Positions 22,061-33,778 of a stretch of 64,000 bases of DNA are shown piece by piece. The notes under the pieces were generated by a model, which saw only the letters and a program-made list of their open reading frames with translations, ran no database searches and was not told where the DNA came from. Origin of the DNA: Bubalus kerabau (taxonomy: Eukaryota; Chordata; Mammalia; Artiodactyla; Bovidae); assembly GCF_029407905.1 (NCBI RefSeq), contig NC_073627.1:161701697-161765696 (forward strand), in the 5' to 3' direction. The position numbers were made by a program, and so were the translations under genes. Within the stretch, counting starts at the first letter, position 1. The number at the start of each line of letters is the position of its first letter.

Positions 22061-23149
22061 CTGCCTGTTGAATGTATTCCCGATGATGCTGAAATTTCCT
22101 TCTGATTCACTCAGGCGAGCCTGGTGACGTCTGTGGAGCCCGTTCTCTCGGAGAGATGGGAGCATGCTGTGTGGGCTCTGCTGAGGCAGCTTGCCTGGCC
22201 ATCTTCTCTAGTTTCTGAGGTTCCGCTCCTTGAAGGGATGTGTGACAGTGACACGGCGGTCAGACAAGACGAGTGGCATTTGCTCACCCTCAGATCCTCA
22301 GGCCCGTGCTGTGTAACCATGTAGAATCATGATGCTTCTGGTGGTCATGTCTGCGGGTATCATGATTTATGAGAAACTACCTAACAGTGATTGTGAAAAC
22401 AGAAGAGTGTTGGGGGCTCAGGCCTCCTCCTCAGCTTTCCTTTGTACACAGGCAGACAGCCCACCCTGCCCCACCCCTCCACCGTGAGACCGTCTCAGAG
22501 AGAACCCCTCCAACATGTTTTCCAGCAGGTGGACTTGTTTAGTAGCTTGGTGTGAGTAATTCTGTGTGAGAACTCAAAACAGAAATATTTGCACATCTTT
22601 GTATAACCTGTTCACATTACTCTTTGGCAATAGGAGGAGATTAGGTGGCAGAGTTTAATATGTAGAGAATTCTGGAAAAAGCGTTTTTAGAACCTTTCAC
22701 TTTTAATGTCAGGACTACATTGGTTACTTAGTGACTACGGAGGGACCTGAAATGGAGTTTGAGCTGGCGGACAGGAGCTGCACCGGCAGCAAGTTCTGGT
22801 CCTGGTGTGAGCGTTTCACACATGTGGTGTAACTCTGCTTTAGAAGAACTAGGCTTGAGAAGGCTGCTTCCAGTTGTGTTACACTTTGACTTGTGTTTCC
22901 ACTCATTGATATTCTTACTTTAATTTTGAGGAAATTGCATGAGATTTTTCCAACTTTACCTGAGGAAATGAACCTCAGAGCTCCCTGTTGGATCTGTTGA
23001 AGGTCCCTCCCTGTTCTGGGTCAAGCACGCCTGTATGGTGTAGGAGACAGAGGTCCTCGTTTCATGCCAGATCCCTTCCCTCCTGGAATTCTTGCAATGA
23101 CAGGGTAGTTTAGTGTACTTTTTGTTTGCTGTTTGGGTTTATTATGTAG
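22061..23149. other. Intron-like sequence, nothing recognised
   Basis: Intron of the liprin copy between exons E and F. No family exon or clear repeat could be read. Confidence 0.5.
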
Positions 23150-23227
23150 AAAAGAAGCTTGGTAAATCGAGTGGCCAGACAGACATTAAGACAGATGGGT
23201 GCCATTGTGGCAAATGTGACATTTGAG
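23150..23227 (+). other. Exon-like 78-base open segment, unassigned
   Basis: A T-rich tract and acceptor 'tttattatgtag' precede 78 bases (26 codons, no stop, phase 0) followed by GAG|gtacgc. The peptide (KRSLVNRVARQTLRQ...) matches no liprin segment I know. It may be chance or a non-coding exon. Confidence 0.25.
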
Positions 23228-23404
23228 GTACGCGCGATTTTGCTCACGTCTAAGAAAACTGCCATGTCTAGGAGTTTACTTTTGAGGATGCTAATTTTGT
23301 GTTTGATTTGAAACTTAGGATTTAGTCCAGCTTTTTTACTCTTAAGTGTGCTGGAGTATTCCATGATAATGACTTACTTTTCTCCTCTGTAATGCCCGGT
23401 GTAG

Positions 23405-23551
23405 GCCATGGCCCAGAAGGAGGACATGGAGAAGAGAATCACTACACTTGAGAAACGCTACCTTGCCGCACAGCGCAAAGCCTCCTCTGTGCATGACCTT
23501 GATGATAAACCTGAAAATGAAATCACAAATAAGGATTCTCTGCATCGACAG
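23405..23551 (+). pseudogene. PPFIA1: Liprin-alpha exon F: AMAQKEDME...LHRQ
   Basis: Acceptor 'cggtgtag', donor CAG|gtaatg, 147 bases, phase 0, 49 open codons. Encodes AMAQKEDMEKRITTLEKRYL and a DLDDKPENEI end. About seven residues differ from the usual family sequence, including a proline (K-P-E-N) inside the coiled coil, which is unlikely in a functional protein. Confidence 0.93.
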
Positions 23552-24761
23552 GTAATGGCCTTTACTGACCTGTGTCTGACTTTTATAGTAGTGAATACTG
23601 AGGAAGGAAGGTAAAGACCTTTTCATGTGACTCCCATGTTGGAAATCAAGTCCCAGTGTAAAGTTCTTATGACCCGAAAATACTGTGCTCGAAAGTGTGG
23701 ATGTACATCATGATAAATCAACTGTACTGAAAAGAAATACAATGTTTAAAAACTGAGGGTGACTGCAACTTACAGGTTTGAATGGTTTGGGATTTGGTTT
23801 AACCATTTTGTGGAATTCCACTCCTGACTCTTTTGTTTTACTTGACTTGAATCTGTTGGCTTGTTAGCATTTTTCCTGAAAGAGCAGAGAGCAGCAGGGA
23901 ACTTCAGGGCAGCTGGCTGCCTGTTGGGAACTGGGGTCTCTGTGACAAAAGGCAGGGTTAGAGCTCCAGTCTGATTAGGGTGTGTACTTCCTATGGTTTG
24001 GTGAGCTTTACTCGCTCCTGTTCCCGTGTGGTCTCAGATAATCAGGACTTACCCAGGAAAACCAAATCTGGCTTCTCCAAAACAAAGTGAGTCAGTCTGG
24101 TGTGTGTGACAAAGTGTATCATTGGCCCCACCACAAAAATAAAATCCTAGAAAGCCATTGAAATTTATGATGCGAAATGCTAATTAAGAGCATTACGATA
24201 TACAAAATAATGGCTGTAAAAGGCAGATAAGAAAATACTATGTACCATATGCTGTTGTTTTCTGAGGGTTTTAAAGCATATCATATTGTTTATGTGTGTA
24301 CATAGAGTAATACCCACACAGAAAGCATAAGAAAACTGCTTAGAAGCAAATGCTAACCTCTCAGGAACCCGAGCGTATAGATAACTTAATTTTTTTTCTT
24401 TTTCAAACAAGAATCTAAATGTTCTACATTGAAAGTTTTTCAGAGTAAGAAGATCTGTTCAAAGAATAATCGTGCATTTACAAATATTAGTTGACTGGCA
24501 TTTCACCAGGCACACTCTGATCAGGTCTGTATTTCAGAGAAGATGAAAGCCGTGTTGTGGCTTACAAGCCCGTGGCCATCTGCGGTCGGTAGGGTTCCCT
24601 TCAAATGATGATTCTGGTGATGTTTTAAGAAGGGTCAGTACTGAACCCTTATTCCCTTAACTTGTCAATAAGAATGAATATGCTTGTACAGAAAACTGAT
24701 CTTCTTTAATATATAAGAACTTTTTTTTTTTTTAAAGACTTCTTTGTGGACGTTTCAGATC
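23552..24761. other. Intron-like sequence, nothing recognised
   Basis: Intron 3' of exon F, ending in a 14-base T run at about 24,720-24,734 just before the BovB tail. No exon or named repeat is visible. Confidence 0.5.
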
Positions 24762-27700
24762 AGATCAGATCAGATCAGTGCTCAGTCGTGTCCAACTCTT
24801 TGCGACCCCATGAATCGCAGCACGCCAGGCCTCCCTGTCCATCACCAATTCCCAGAGTTCACTCAGACTCATGTCCATCGAGTCAGTGATGCCATCCAGC
24901 CATCTCATCCTCTGTCGTCCCCTTCTCCTCTTGCCCCCAGTCCCTCCCAGCATCAGAGTCTTTTCCAATGAGTCAGCTCTCCGCGTGAGGCGGCCAAAGT
25001 ACTGGAATTTCAGCTTTAGCATCATTCCTTCCAAAGAAGTCCCAGGGCTAATCTCCTTTAGAATGGACTGGTTGGATCTCTTTGCAGTCCAAGGGACTCT
25101 CAAGAGTCTTCTCCAACACCACAGTTCAAAAGCATCAATTCTTTGGCGCTCAGCTTTCTTCACAGTCCAAGTCACATCCATACATGACCACAGGAAAAAC
25201 CATAGCCTTGACTAGACGGACCTTTGTTGGCAAAGTAATGTCTCTGCTTTTGAATATGCTATCTAGTTGGTCATAACTTTCCTTCCAAGGAGTAAGCATC
25301 TTTTAATTTCATGGCTGCAGTCACCATCTGCAGTGATTTTGGAGCCCAGAAAAATAAAGTCTGACACTGTTTCCACTGTTTCCCCATCTATCTGCCATGA
25401 AGTGATGGGACCAGATGCCACGATCTTCATTTTCTGAATGTTGAGCTTTAAGCCAACTTTTTCACTCTCCACTTTCACCTTCATCAAGAGGCTTTTTAGT
25501 TCCTCTTCACTTTCTGCCATAAGGGTGGTGTCATCTGCATATCTGAGGTTATTGATATTTCTCCCGGCAATCTTGATTCCAGCTTGTGTTTCTTCCAGTC
25601 CAGCGTTTCTCATGATGTACTCTGCATATAAGTTAAATAAACAGGGTGACAGTATACAGCCTTGATGTACTCCTTTTCCTATTTGGAACCAGTCTGTTGT
25701 TCCATGTCCAGTTCTAACTGTTGCTTCCTGACCTGCATACAAATTTCTGAAGAGGCAGATCAGGTGGTCTGGTATTCCCATCTCTTTCAGAATTTTCCAC
25801 AGTTTATTGTGATCCACACAGTCAAAGCTTTTGGCATAGTTAAAAGAGCAGAAATAGATGTTTTTCTGGAACTCTCTTGCTTTTTCCATGATCCATCGGA
25901 TGTTGACAATTTGATCTCTGGTTCCTCTGCCTTTTCTAAAACCAGCTTGAACATCAGGAAGTTCACGGTTCACATATTGCTGAAGCCTGGCTTAGGGAAT
26001 TTTAAGCATTACTTTACTAGCATGTGAGATGAGTGCAATTGTGCGGTAGTTTGAGCTTTCTTTGGCATTGCCTTTCTTTGGGATTGGAATGAAAACTGAC
26101 CTTTTCCAGTTCTGTGGCCACTGCTGAGTTTTCCAAATTTGCTGGCATATTGAGTGCAGCACTTTCACAGCATCATCTTTCAGGATTTGGAATAGCTCAA
26201 CTGGAATTCCAGCACCTCCACTAGCTTTGTTCGTAGTGATGCTTTCTCAGGCCCACTTGACTTCACATTCCAGGATGTCTAGCTCTAGGTGAGTGATCAC
26301 ACCATTGTGATTATCTGGGTCATGAAGATCGTTTTTGTACAGTTCTGTGTATTCTTGTCATCTCTTCTTAATATCTTCTGCTTCTGTTAGGTCCATACCA
26401 TTTCTGTCCTTTATCGAGCCCATCTTTGCATGCAATGTTCCTTTGGTATCTCTGATTTTCTTGAAGAGACCTCTAGTCTTTCCCATTCTGTTGTTTTCCT
26501 CTATTTCTTTGCCTTGATCGCTGAAGAAGGCTTTCTTATCTCTTCTTGCTATTCTTTGGAACTCTGCATTCAGATGTTTATATCTTTCCTTTTCTCCTTT
26601 GCTTTTCGCTTCTCTCCTTTTCACAGCTATTTGTAAGGCCTCCCCAGACAGCCATTTTGCTTTTTTGCATTTCTTTTCCATGGAGATGGTCTTGATCCCT
26701 GTCTCCTGTACAATGTCACGAACCTCATTCCATAGCTCATCAGGCACTCTGTCTATCAGATCTAGGCCCTTAAATCTATTTCTCACTTCCACTGTATAAT
26801 CATAAGGGATTTGATTTAGGTCATACCTGAATGGTCTAGTGGTTTTCCCTACTTTCTTCAATTTAAGTCTGAATTTGGCAATAAGGAGTTCATGGTCTGA
26901 GCCACAGTCAGCTCCTGGTCTTGTTTTTGCTGACTGTATAGAGCTTCTTCATCTTTGGCTGCAAAGAATATAATCAGTCTGATTTTGGTGTTGACCATCT
27001 GGTGATGTCCATGTGTAGAGTCTTCTCCTGTGTTGTTGGAAGAGGGTGTTTGTTATGACCAGTGCATTTTCTTGGCAAAACTCTATTAGTCTTTGCCCTG
27101 CTTCATTCCGTATTCCAAGGCCAAATTTGCCTGTTACTCCAGGTGTTTCTTGACTTCCTACTTTTGCATTCCAGTCCCCTGTAATGAAAAGGACATCTTT
27201 TTTGGGTGTTAGTTCTAAAAGGTCTTGTAGGTTTTCATAGAACCGTTCAACTTCATCTTCTTCAGCGTTACTGGTTGGGGCATAGACTTGGATTACTGTG
27301 ATACTGAATGGTTTGCCTTGGAAACGAACAGAAATCATTCTGTCGTTTTTGAGATTGCATCCAAGTACTGCATTTCGGACTCTTTTGTTGACCATGATGG
27401 CCACTCCATTTCTTCTGAGGGATTCTTGCCCGCAGTAGTAGATATAATGGTCATCTGAGTTAAATTCACCCATTCCAGTCCTTTTCAGTTCGCTGATTCC
27501 TAGAATGTCGACATTCACTCTTGCCATCTCTTGTTTGACCACTTCCAATTTGCCTTGATTCATGGACCTGACATTCCAGGTTCCTATGCAATATTGCTCT
27601 TTACAGCATCGGAACTTGCTTCTATCACCAGTCACATCCACAGCTGGATATTCTTGTGGCTTTGGCTCCACCCCTTCATTCTTTCTGGAGTTATTTCTCC

Positions 27701-27930
27701 ACTGATCTCTAGTAGCATATTGGGCACCTTCTGACCTGGGGAGTTTCTCTTTCAGTATCCTATCATTTTGCCTTTTCATACTATTCATGGGGACGTTTAG
27801 GAAAAGCAAATACTCTGGCAGGAGGTGTTCTGCCCACTGAGACCAAGCCCAGGAACAGAGAGAAAAATTCCCGTGACGCAGCTTCCGAAACAGAACTAAT
27901 CCAGTAGACACGTGCATTTAGGTTTTGTCT
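24762..27930 (-). mobile_element. Near full-length BovB LINE, antisense, broken frames
   Basis: About 3.2 kb, close to the usual BovB length. On the - strand the order is: APE-type endonuclease (about 27,600-26,949, with GTWNVRSMNQGKL, GDWNAKVG and a DYIL end), a linker frame (26,861-26,358), reverse transcriptase (25,973-25,263, with AGFRKGRGTRDQI, an FDCVDH motif A and an intact YADD catalytic box), and the C-terminal domain (25,181-24,765, LKFQYFGRL...RMRWLDGI). The pieces lie in different frames, so at least three disruptions prevent activity. The 3' end carries four-plus copies of the pentamer GATCA (+ strand), the typical short tandem tail. It lies wholly inside the liprin intron between exons F and G. 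Confidence 0.95.
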
Positions 27931-27997
27931 CAGCTTACTAAAAACGGCAGCGGCTACACCACTTGGCCTGTTTGGATGCTCTGCTCTCCCTTTGTAG

Positions 27998-28132
27998 GAG
28001 GAGGATAAAAACCGACCTTTGCAGGAGCACCTGGAGCTGGAGGAGCAGAAGCTGCAGCAGACGCTGCCCAGGGCGGAGACGCTGCCAGAAGTGGAGGCTG
28101 AGCTGGCTCAGCGGGTGGCCGCGCTCTCCAAG
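27998..28132 (+). pseudogene. PPFIA1: Liprin-alpha exon G: DKNR...VAALSK
   Basis: Acceptor 'ccctttgtag', donor AAG|gtgctg, 135 bases, phase 0. Encodes EEDKNRPLQEHLELEEQKLQQ and AETLPEVEAELAQRVAALSK. Open. A proline in 'TLPRAE' and another in 'RPLQE' disturb the coiled coil. Confidence 0.94.
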
Positions 28133-28949
28133 GTGCTGCTCTGGGTCCTTGCGGGGCTGGCGCGGGGAGGGCCTGTTCCATGCTGTCCCACCGTGCTCCC
28201 ACCGTGCCCCTCCCCGTGCTGCTCAGTCCACAGAGGAGCGCAGCCGCGGGGAGCGTGCTGCCCGGCTGAGATGGGAGCACGCCCTGAGTGTCAGACAGTC
28301 CCGGCTCCCGTGTCATCCCTCCGTTAATTTCCCTCCAGTTTTGTCCTGTGTTCTGAGTGTCCCCAGGACGCTTCAGCTCCGAGTCACTGCTGCTCAGAGT
28401 TCAGTCAGCACCTCAAAGCCTAGCAGGATAGAGAGCTAGAAAAATCCCATTCTCGTTTAAGAGATGGCCAAAATAGCTCTGTAATGAACACAGTTTTAAG
28501 TCTTGATTCATACATTGTTGAGTAAGTCACAGCGGGGCACGGTGCAGACCCGGGGCCCCACTCCCAGCTTGCAGTCCCCGGGAGCCCACGGGTGAGAGGC
28601 CGCGTCCCGGACCCGTGGCGCTGCTGGGGGCATGTTCCCCACAGCCCGCCAGCCACCCCGTCCTTCTGGTGGGAAAGGTGTTGCCCCACACTGCTGGTGG
28701 GTACTGGCTGGGCATGGAGAGGTGGGCCTGTGCTGGTGCGGCTGTCCGGAGCGTTGCCCAGAGCTCAGTGAGCGGCTGAGGGGCTTGCCATTCGCGGGAG
28801 GCCGGTGGTGCCGGGTGCTCCCAAACCCTCCCAGAGCAGGGTCACTAACAGCCGCCAGGGGGCACCCTTCTGCCTGTGATCTTCCTCTCAAGGGTTGGTT
28901 TCTTCTCTCCCCTGACATCTCTGCTGTCTGTCCCCGGTCGGCCTTGTAG
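28133..28949. other. GC-rich intron, no exon
   Basis: Intron between exon G and the unassigned segment at 28,950. Fairly CpG-rich around 28,130-28,290 and 28,540-28,860. A one-mismatch CTCF-like site, CCGCCAGGGGGCACC, lies at 28,852-28,866. Confidence 0.4.
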
Positions 28950-29024
28950 TCTGAACTTTGGTCTTCCGGAAGCTCTGTCACTAAGGAGGCTAAACTGTTG
29001 GAACTGACCTCCCAGCTTAGGAAG
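28950..29024 (+). other. Exon-like 75-base coiled-coil segment, unassigned
   Basis: Acceptor 'gtcggccttgtag' and donor AAG|gtagaa bound exactly 25 codons without a stop, phase 0 like the neighbouring liprin exons. The peptide ends VTKEAKLLELTSQLRK, with a leucine heptad pattern. I cannot place it in a known liprin isoform. It could be an unlisted alternative exon, an exon from another duplicated gene, or chance. Confidence 0.4.
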
Positions 29025-29366
29025 GTAGAATGTGTGCTCTTGTGCGTCCCGTGCTTGCCACTGCCCTGCCCGCGCTGGCTCGCCACAGGCAGTCTGAGGA
29101 GGCTGTGCAGCGGCCGCGGGTGCGGGGCCCGGGGCGGGGGCGAGCACGTCTCCTCTCACGAGCCGGTCACCATCACCCTCCGTCAGCCACGTGTCACACG
29201 CGAAGCTGCGCTGGCTGCGTGAGCAGGCGAGCGGGCGTGCCCCCCGCGAACCCGGAGCCAGTGGTCTGCACAGAGCATAGCCCGCTTGCCACCCCTGCGG
29301 TCACAGCCCGCGTGTCATCAGGACAGGGTCGTTGCGAGCGGAGCTGACGCTGTTCTTGGCCGACAG
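29025..29366. other. GC- and CpG-rich intron
   Basis: Dense CpG around 29,100-29,300. No recognised exon or repeat. Confidence 0.4.
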
Positions 29367-29450
29367 GTGGAAGAGAGACACCGTAACATCAAGGAGAGGC
29401 TGCGCCAGATGGAGGCCCAACTGGAGGAGAACAAGAAGGAGCTGCTGTGG
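29367..29450 (+). pseudogene. PPFIA1: Liprin-alpha exon H: EERH...
   Basis: Acceptor 'ggccgacag', donor TGG|gtgcgt, 84 bases, phase 0. Encodes VEERHRNIKERLRQMEAQLE then ENKKELLW, versus the family EERHGNIEERLRQMEAQLEE. Open. The final residues (LLW for QR) are unusual. Confidence 0.92.
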
Positions 29451-31185
29451 GTGCGTGTGCTGATGGGGAGGCCGCGTCCGGGCCAGAGACGTGGCTTGGG
29501 CGGGGGCCAGTTCTGCTGTCTCTGCCGCTCAGGTCTCTGCCGTCGAGTGTGTGTGTATAGCCCTGTCTGCTGGTCCAGGCACCCAACCTTGGGAGCAGGG
29601 CCAGATGTGGTCACCCGTAGGTGGTGGGCAGGGGCCAGGGGGTCCCCACGTTCAAAGAGGCTGCTTGTTGCTCTGACCAGCCAGGCCGGGGAGCTGCTCG
29701 GGATACAGTTGGACCTTACTAGTGCCCCTCAGACAAACCTAAGGGTGACAGCCTGAGGCCTATGGTGCCCAGCTGTGGAGGTGCTTGCCTCGGACATGGC
29801 GCTGGAGTCCCACATGCCCAACTGCTGGTCCAGACATGGTGTGTGTGTGTAGGATGGCTGCTCCTAGGCAGGAGGAGAACCATAGTTCTGCTGTGACAGA
29901 AGGCCTGTCAGGAAAGGGCAATGGTGGGGGCTCGCATCAGAGAGTCCTGAGAGAGGTTTCCCAGAAGGGTTGGCCACACGGTGATGCAGACCATTCAGGA
30001 AATGGAGTGGGGATCCCAGGTCCAGCCTCAAGTGTCAGTACTGTCCCCACCATACCTGTGTTCTTGGGCCTGACTGCAGAGCCTCACACGCGGGCTCCCG
30101 GGGGGCTGTGGTTCTGACTCCCATCATGAGACCTGCAGTGAGGCTCCCTCCCTGCTTAGGCAGAGAGGACAAGGTCTCCTGATCGGGGGTGCACTTCCTT
30201 ACTTTCAGAACTGCTATTCAGAGGCTGTTGCGATTGGGATGCTGTTTATGACTAAGCCAATTCAAAGTCAATTTTTGTTTTGCTTTAAAAATATTTGAAT
30301 GCCGATGCCTTATTGGGGAAGCCGTGACAGGTTTTATTTCCATGGGCTCAAAAAGGGGTGGCCCAGCCCTGGGGAGGGGTCGTGACACAGACAGAGGGCG
30401 AAGGTACTGCCCATGGGGGACAGGGAGCCGGCAAGCCAGCACCTCGAGGCTGCCCCTTGGTTGCTTTGAGGTCATATCTGGGAAATCAAGGCAGGACCTG
30501 GGAGAGAGTGGGGCAGGGGGGAGAGACTTGTGGAGAGAAGGGTGTGAGGTGTGAGAGCGGGAGGGTGGCATGGGGCCCAGCAGGCACTCTCCCGTGCGTC
30601 TCAGATGACAGAGCCGACCTCGCGGTGTGAGGGGCCATCCCCAGAACAGCCCGAGGGCCTGTGCCCTGAGAGGAGAGCCACGGGGGTGCTGGCCCTCCCG
30701 TCCCCGGCTGCCCCTGCTCGCTCCTGTCTGTGTGTGTTCAGACCAGCATGGGAAACAGAGGGCTGGGAACCTGCGAGGACGGCACTCCCCGGTGAACTAG
30801 TACCAGTGATAACCTCTGAGGGGGGACCCAGCGGCTGCGGAGCTGAAGGATTTTTTTCTAATTTTCCTTCAGCGTGGCTGATGGAAGCATGGATGTATTT
30901 TTTTACTTTTCGGTTTTTGTCTCTGACTCCATCAGCCCACCCTTGTGAATAACCTCATAGGATTGCCTTCCGTCCACACTAAGACCTGAGTGTCACCAGG
31001 CCATCTAGGAACTGGAGTCTCCTCCTGCCCGTTTCTTCAGTACTGCTCGCTTAAGAGATGGCAGTGTCTCATAAGCATGGCCCATGTGTCCAAAGTCAGG
31101 GCTTCCATGTAAAATTGTGTTCAGTTCCTGATAGACTTGAGCTGCCCAGAATGTCGCTGACGAGACGTGGTCCTGTCGTGCCTAG
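29451..31185. other. Intron where a block of liprin exons is missing
   Basis: In the parent, exons for the ARQREKMNEEHNKRLSDTVD stretch and well over 100 further residues should follow exon H. None can be found in these 1.7 kb in any frame, so they appear to be deleted or decayed beyond recognition. Confidence 0.55.
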
Positions 31186-31409
31186 GTGCAGCCCCTGAAG
31201 GATCAGGACCGGGAGCACGGGCAGCAAGCCAGCGTGCTAGCCAACGTGGCCCAGGCGTTCGAGAGTGACGAGGGCGCGTCTGACGGCGAGGGTGACGGGG
31301 TCACCCTCTTCAGCTCGGCCTCTCTGCTGTCGCCCAGCGGGCAGGCCGATGCCGAGACTCTGGCCATGATGATTCAGGAGCAGCTGGACAAGATCAACGA
31401 AGAGATCCG
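31186..31409 (+). pseudogene. PPFIA1: Liprin-alpha exon I: QASVLANVAQAF...INEEI
   Basis: Acceptor 'tcgtgcctag', donor CCG|gtgggt, 224 bases, ending in phase 2 so that the split Arg codon CG|G is completed by exon J. Encodes QQASVLANVAQAFESDEG and LLSPSGQADAETLAMM. Open, with a strongly PPFIA1-like sequence. Confidence 0.94.
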
Positions 31410-33227
31410 GTGGGTGTGCCTGAGCCCAACTCCCCAGAAACTCGGTTCCTCTGAGGAGCTGTCTTCTGCTTAGAGAAGTCTGAGTGTTCCTTAGTAAGAA
31501 AACGGACTTCAGGTCTGCTTCCAGAAGTTTCAGTTCTGAGCTTGCCCTTGATTATAGAGCTCAGTCAGCCAGGGCATTCTGTCCACAGTGTGGTGTCGGC
31601 ACTCTGCGGGGGCGGGTGTTGTGGGGTGTCCCCCTCTCGGCTCTGGGCCCCAAGGTGGGTGAGGTGCCGAGGCGGTGTCTCCTGCGGCCCGTGCATCCTC
31701 CGGCACTGAGGGTTCGCCCTCGTGTGTCCCTCGGAGCCTCCCACGTTCTGGTGAAAAGCAACCTGGAACAGAAAAGCTGGGGTTCTGGGGTTGGCAAATT
31801 CCCACTCAGATCTGCATTTCCTTTTTAACTTAATACAGTGTGAAGATTGGCTTGTGGTAAGATAGTGATATGTTACTGTATGTTACTCTCAGGACATGTG
31901 TTTGAGTTTTTCTCATCTCATCAATATATTTAAAATGTTTTCTTTAGACACAGTCTTGGCAGTTCTAACAGTTTACAAAACAGGATAGAACCCAAAGGCC
32001 CGCCTTGTGGTGAGCAGGGGGCCTTGGGGTCTGGGTGCAGCGGGGTGGCTGGGGGCCCTGAGGCCTGCCTGGTGCCACACCCACGCACCTGTGCCTCCCG
32101 TCCCGAGTCCACGTTCAGAGTGGCCGCAGGCCGGTGACCCTGCACAGGACCTGGCAGAGCTGCTGCTCAGATTGTTCTCGTCCCGTCAGCCCTGGCCGAG
32201 GTGCCTGTTTCTGCCGGTCGAGTGCGGGGGGCTCGGGCAAAAGGCAGGGGTGAACGGCACAGCCAGCAAACGCAGATAGTGCCGCCTGCACTTTTGATGC
32301 CGAGACAGACTGCCTTATGGGCCGTGTTTGAGCCACAGACAAGCTCAGAAAGACTGTCTTTCCCCATCCCTGTAGGAAATTTGGAACGGTTATATATTAA
32401 TATTTTTGTTTTTACAGCAGGTGGTCAGGTAAAAGTGATTCTTTCCTTATGCAACAAGTTGACATGATGTAAATGGTAAATTCTGTCCATCAACTTGTCA
32501 ACAATGAAAAACTTTCAAGATGTGTAAGTAGAAGTGAAACTTGAGAGTTTACTACCTGTAAGGATCTTGTATTTTAATTTGGAAACCATTTGCATAATCA
32601 TGCATTTAACCTGTATATAAAATCATCCACGACACATTAGGGGAGAAGAGCAGTAACTAAATTCTAGGTTAATACAGCAGATTGACATGAATCCAGAAAC
32701 TCACACAAAGCTGGTGGAGAACTTCAAGTGATGCGTTTGCACATATACAACCTTTAAAAAAAAATTAAAAGATCAACTCAGCACTTCATCTGGTCTGGAG
32801 ACTCGTGTTTAGAAACTCCAGCTTGCTCATGAATAGCTGTTTTGGTTATACAGAGTTCCGGATTCCCAATGGAAAAGACTTGAGGCACTGACGTGCATCT
32901 CTGCCCTGAGGGCAGGGAAGGTAAAGGTTGTCAACTTCAGGTATCTCCTCACATGGAGAGAGTCGCCACCCAGACCCCATCAGAATGGTAGAGTAAATAA
33001 GTCAAATCAAACGTGAATGATCAGGGACCACTTTGTAAGACTCAATGATAAGTTATTTTAAGTTTGAGAAGATTCCAAAGAGGGAAAGTTGAACCTTTTT
33101 GCTGAGATGTTAATTGAGCAACTGTTCGTGGAATTTGCTAATCGTGACACAGAATGCAAGCCCAAATTTGTTGTCCAGACACATGCCTCTGGTGACAAAT
33201 GCAGGTGGTGATTTTATTCTATTTTAG
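31410..33227. other. Intron-like sequence, nothing recognised
   Basis: Intron between exons I and J, GC-rich to about 32,300 then AT-rich. No exon or confident repeat. Confidence 0.5.
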
Positions 33228-33438
33228 GTTGATCCAAGAAAAGGCCGAGGGGATTGAGAGCAGGGTGGGCAAGAGGAGCCCAAGTAACCTTCGTCGTTTT
33301 AAAACCTTGAATTCCCTCAACCTGAATCCCGCCTCCTCGCATGCCAGCTCCTTCCCGCCCAGCAGAGGGCGCTCCAAGCCCCGAAGGAGGCGGCGCAGGC
33401 TGGCGCGGAAAGTAGACAAGCTGGACATCAAGACTCTG
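33228..33438 (+). pseudogene. PPFIA1: Liprin-alpha exon J: LIQEKAEGIESRVG...
   Basis: Acceptor 'tctattttag', donor CTG|gtatgt, 211 bases. With exon I it totals 435 bases, a whole number of codons. Encodes IESRVG, NLRRF, an arginine-rich run (RRRRRR) in place of the family IPHSPAR, then LDIKTL. About four codons of the EKENTEQ stretch are lost in frame. The exon also carries a CTCF-like match, CCAGCAGAGGGCGCT, at 33,359-33,373. Confidence 0.9.
33359..33373 (+). promoter_or_regulatory. CTCF-consensus-like site within exon J
   Basis: CCAGCAGAGGGCGCT agrees with the core CTCF motif (CCASYAGRKGGCRSY). It overlaps liprin coding sequence, so it may be incidental. Confidence 0.4.
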
Positions 33439-33574
33439 GTATGTGTCTGTGCTTCTCTCCGAGCACACTGTTTTTCTTTTGTTTGTTTGTTTTTTCTCTT
33501 TTCACCCAGAAGAAAATCAGGTACATTTGCTACACTCAGAGGTCTAAGATTTTTAAAACTGCCTAGGCTTTCAT

Positions 33575-33778
33575 CGGGCTTCCCTAGTGGCTCAGACAGT
33601 AAAGCATCTGTCTGCAATGCAGGAGACCCGGGTATGATCCCTGGGTTGGGAAGATCCCCTGGAGAAGGAAATGGCAGCCCACTCCAGTATCCTTGCCTGG
33701 AAAATCCCATGGACCGCAGAGCCTGGTAGGCCACTGTCCATGGGGTCGCCAAGAGTCGGACACAACTGAGCGAGATCA
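33575..33778 (+). repeat. Bov-tA SINE, sense
   Basis: 'gggcttccctagtggctcag', 'tgatccctgggttgggaaga' and 'cggacacaactgagcgagat' in order. About 200 bases, close to full length. Confidence 0.95.

Noticed and set aside
25263..27917. Reverse transcriptase and endonuclease frames as a possible host gene
   Set aside because: They are consecutive pieces of one antisense BovB LINE with broken frames.
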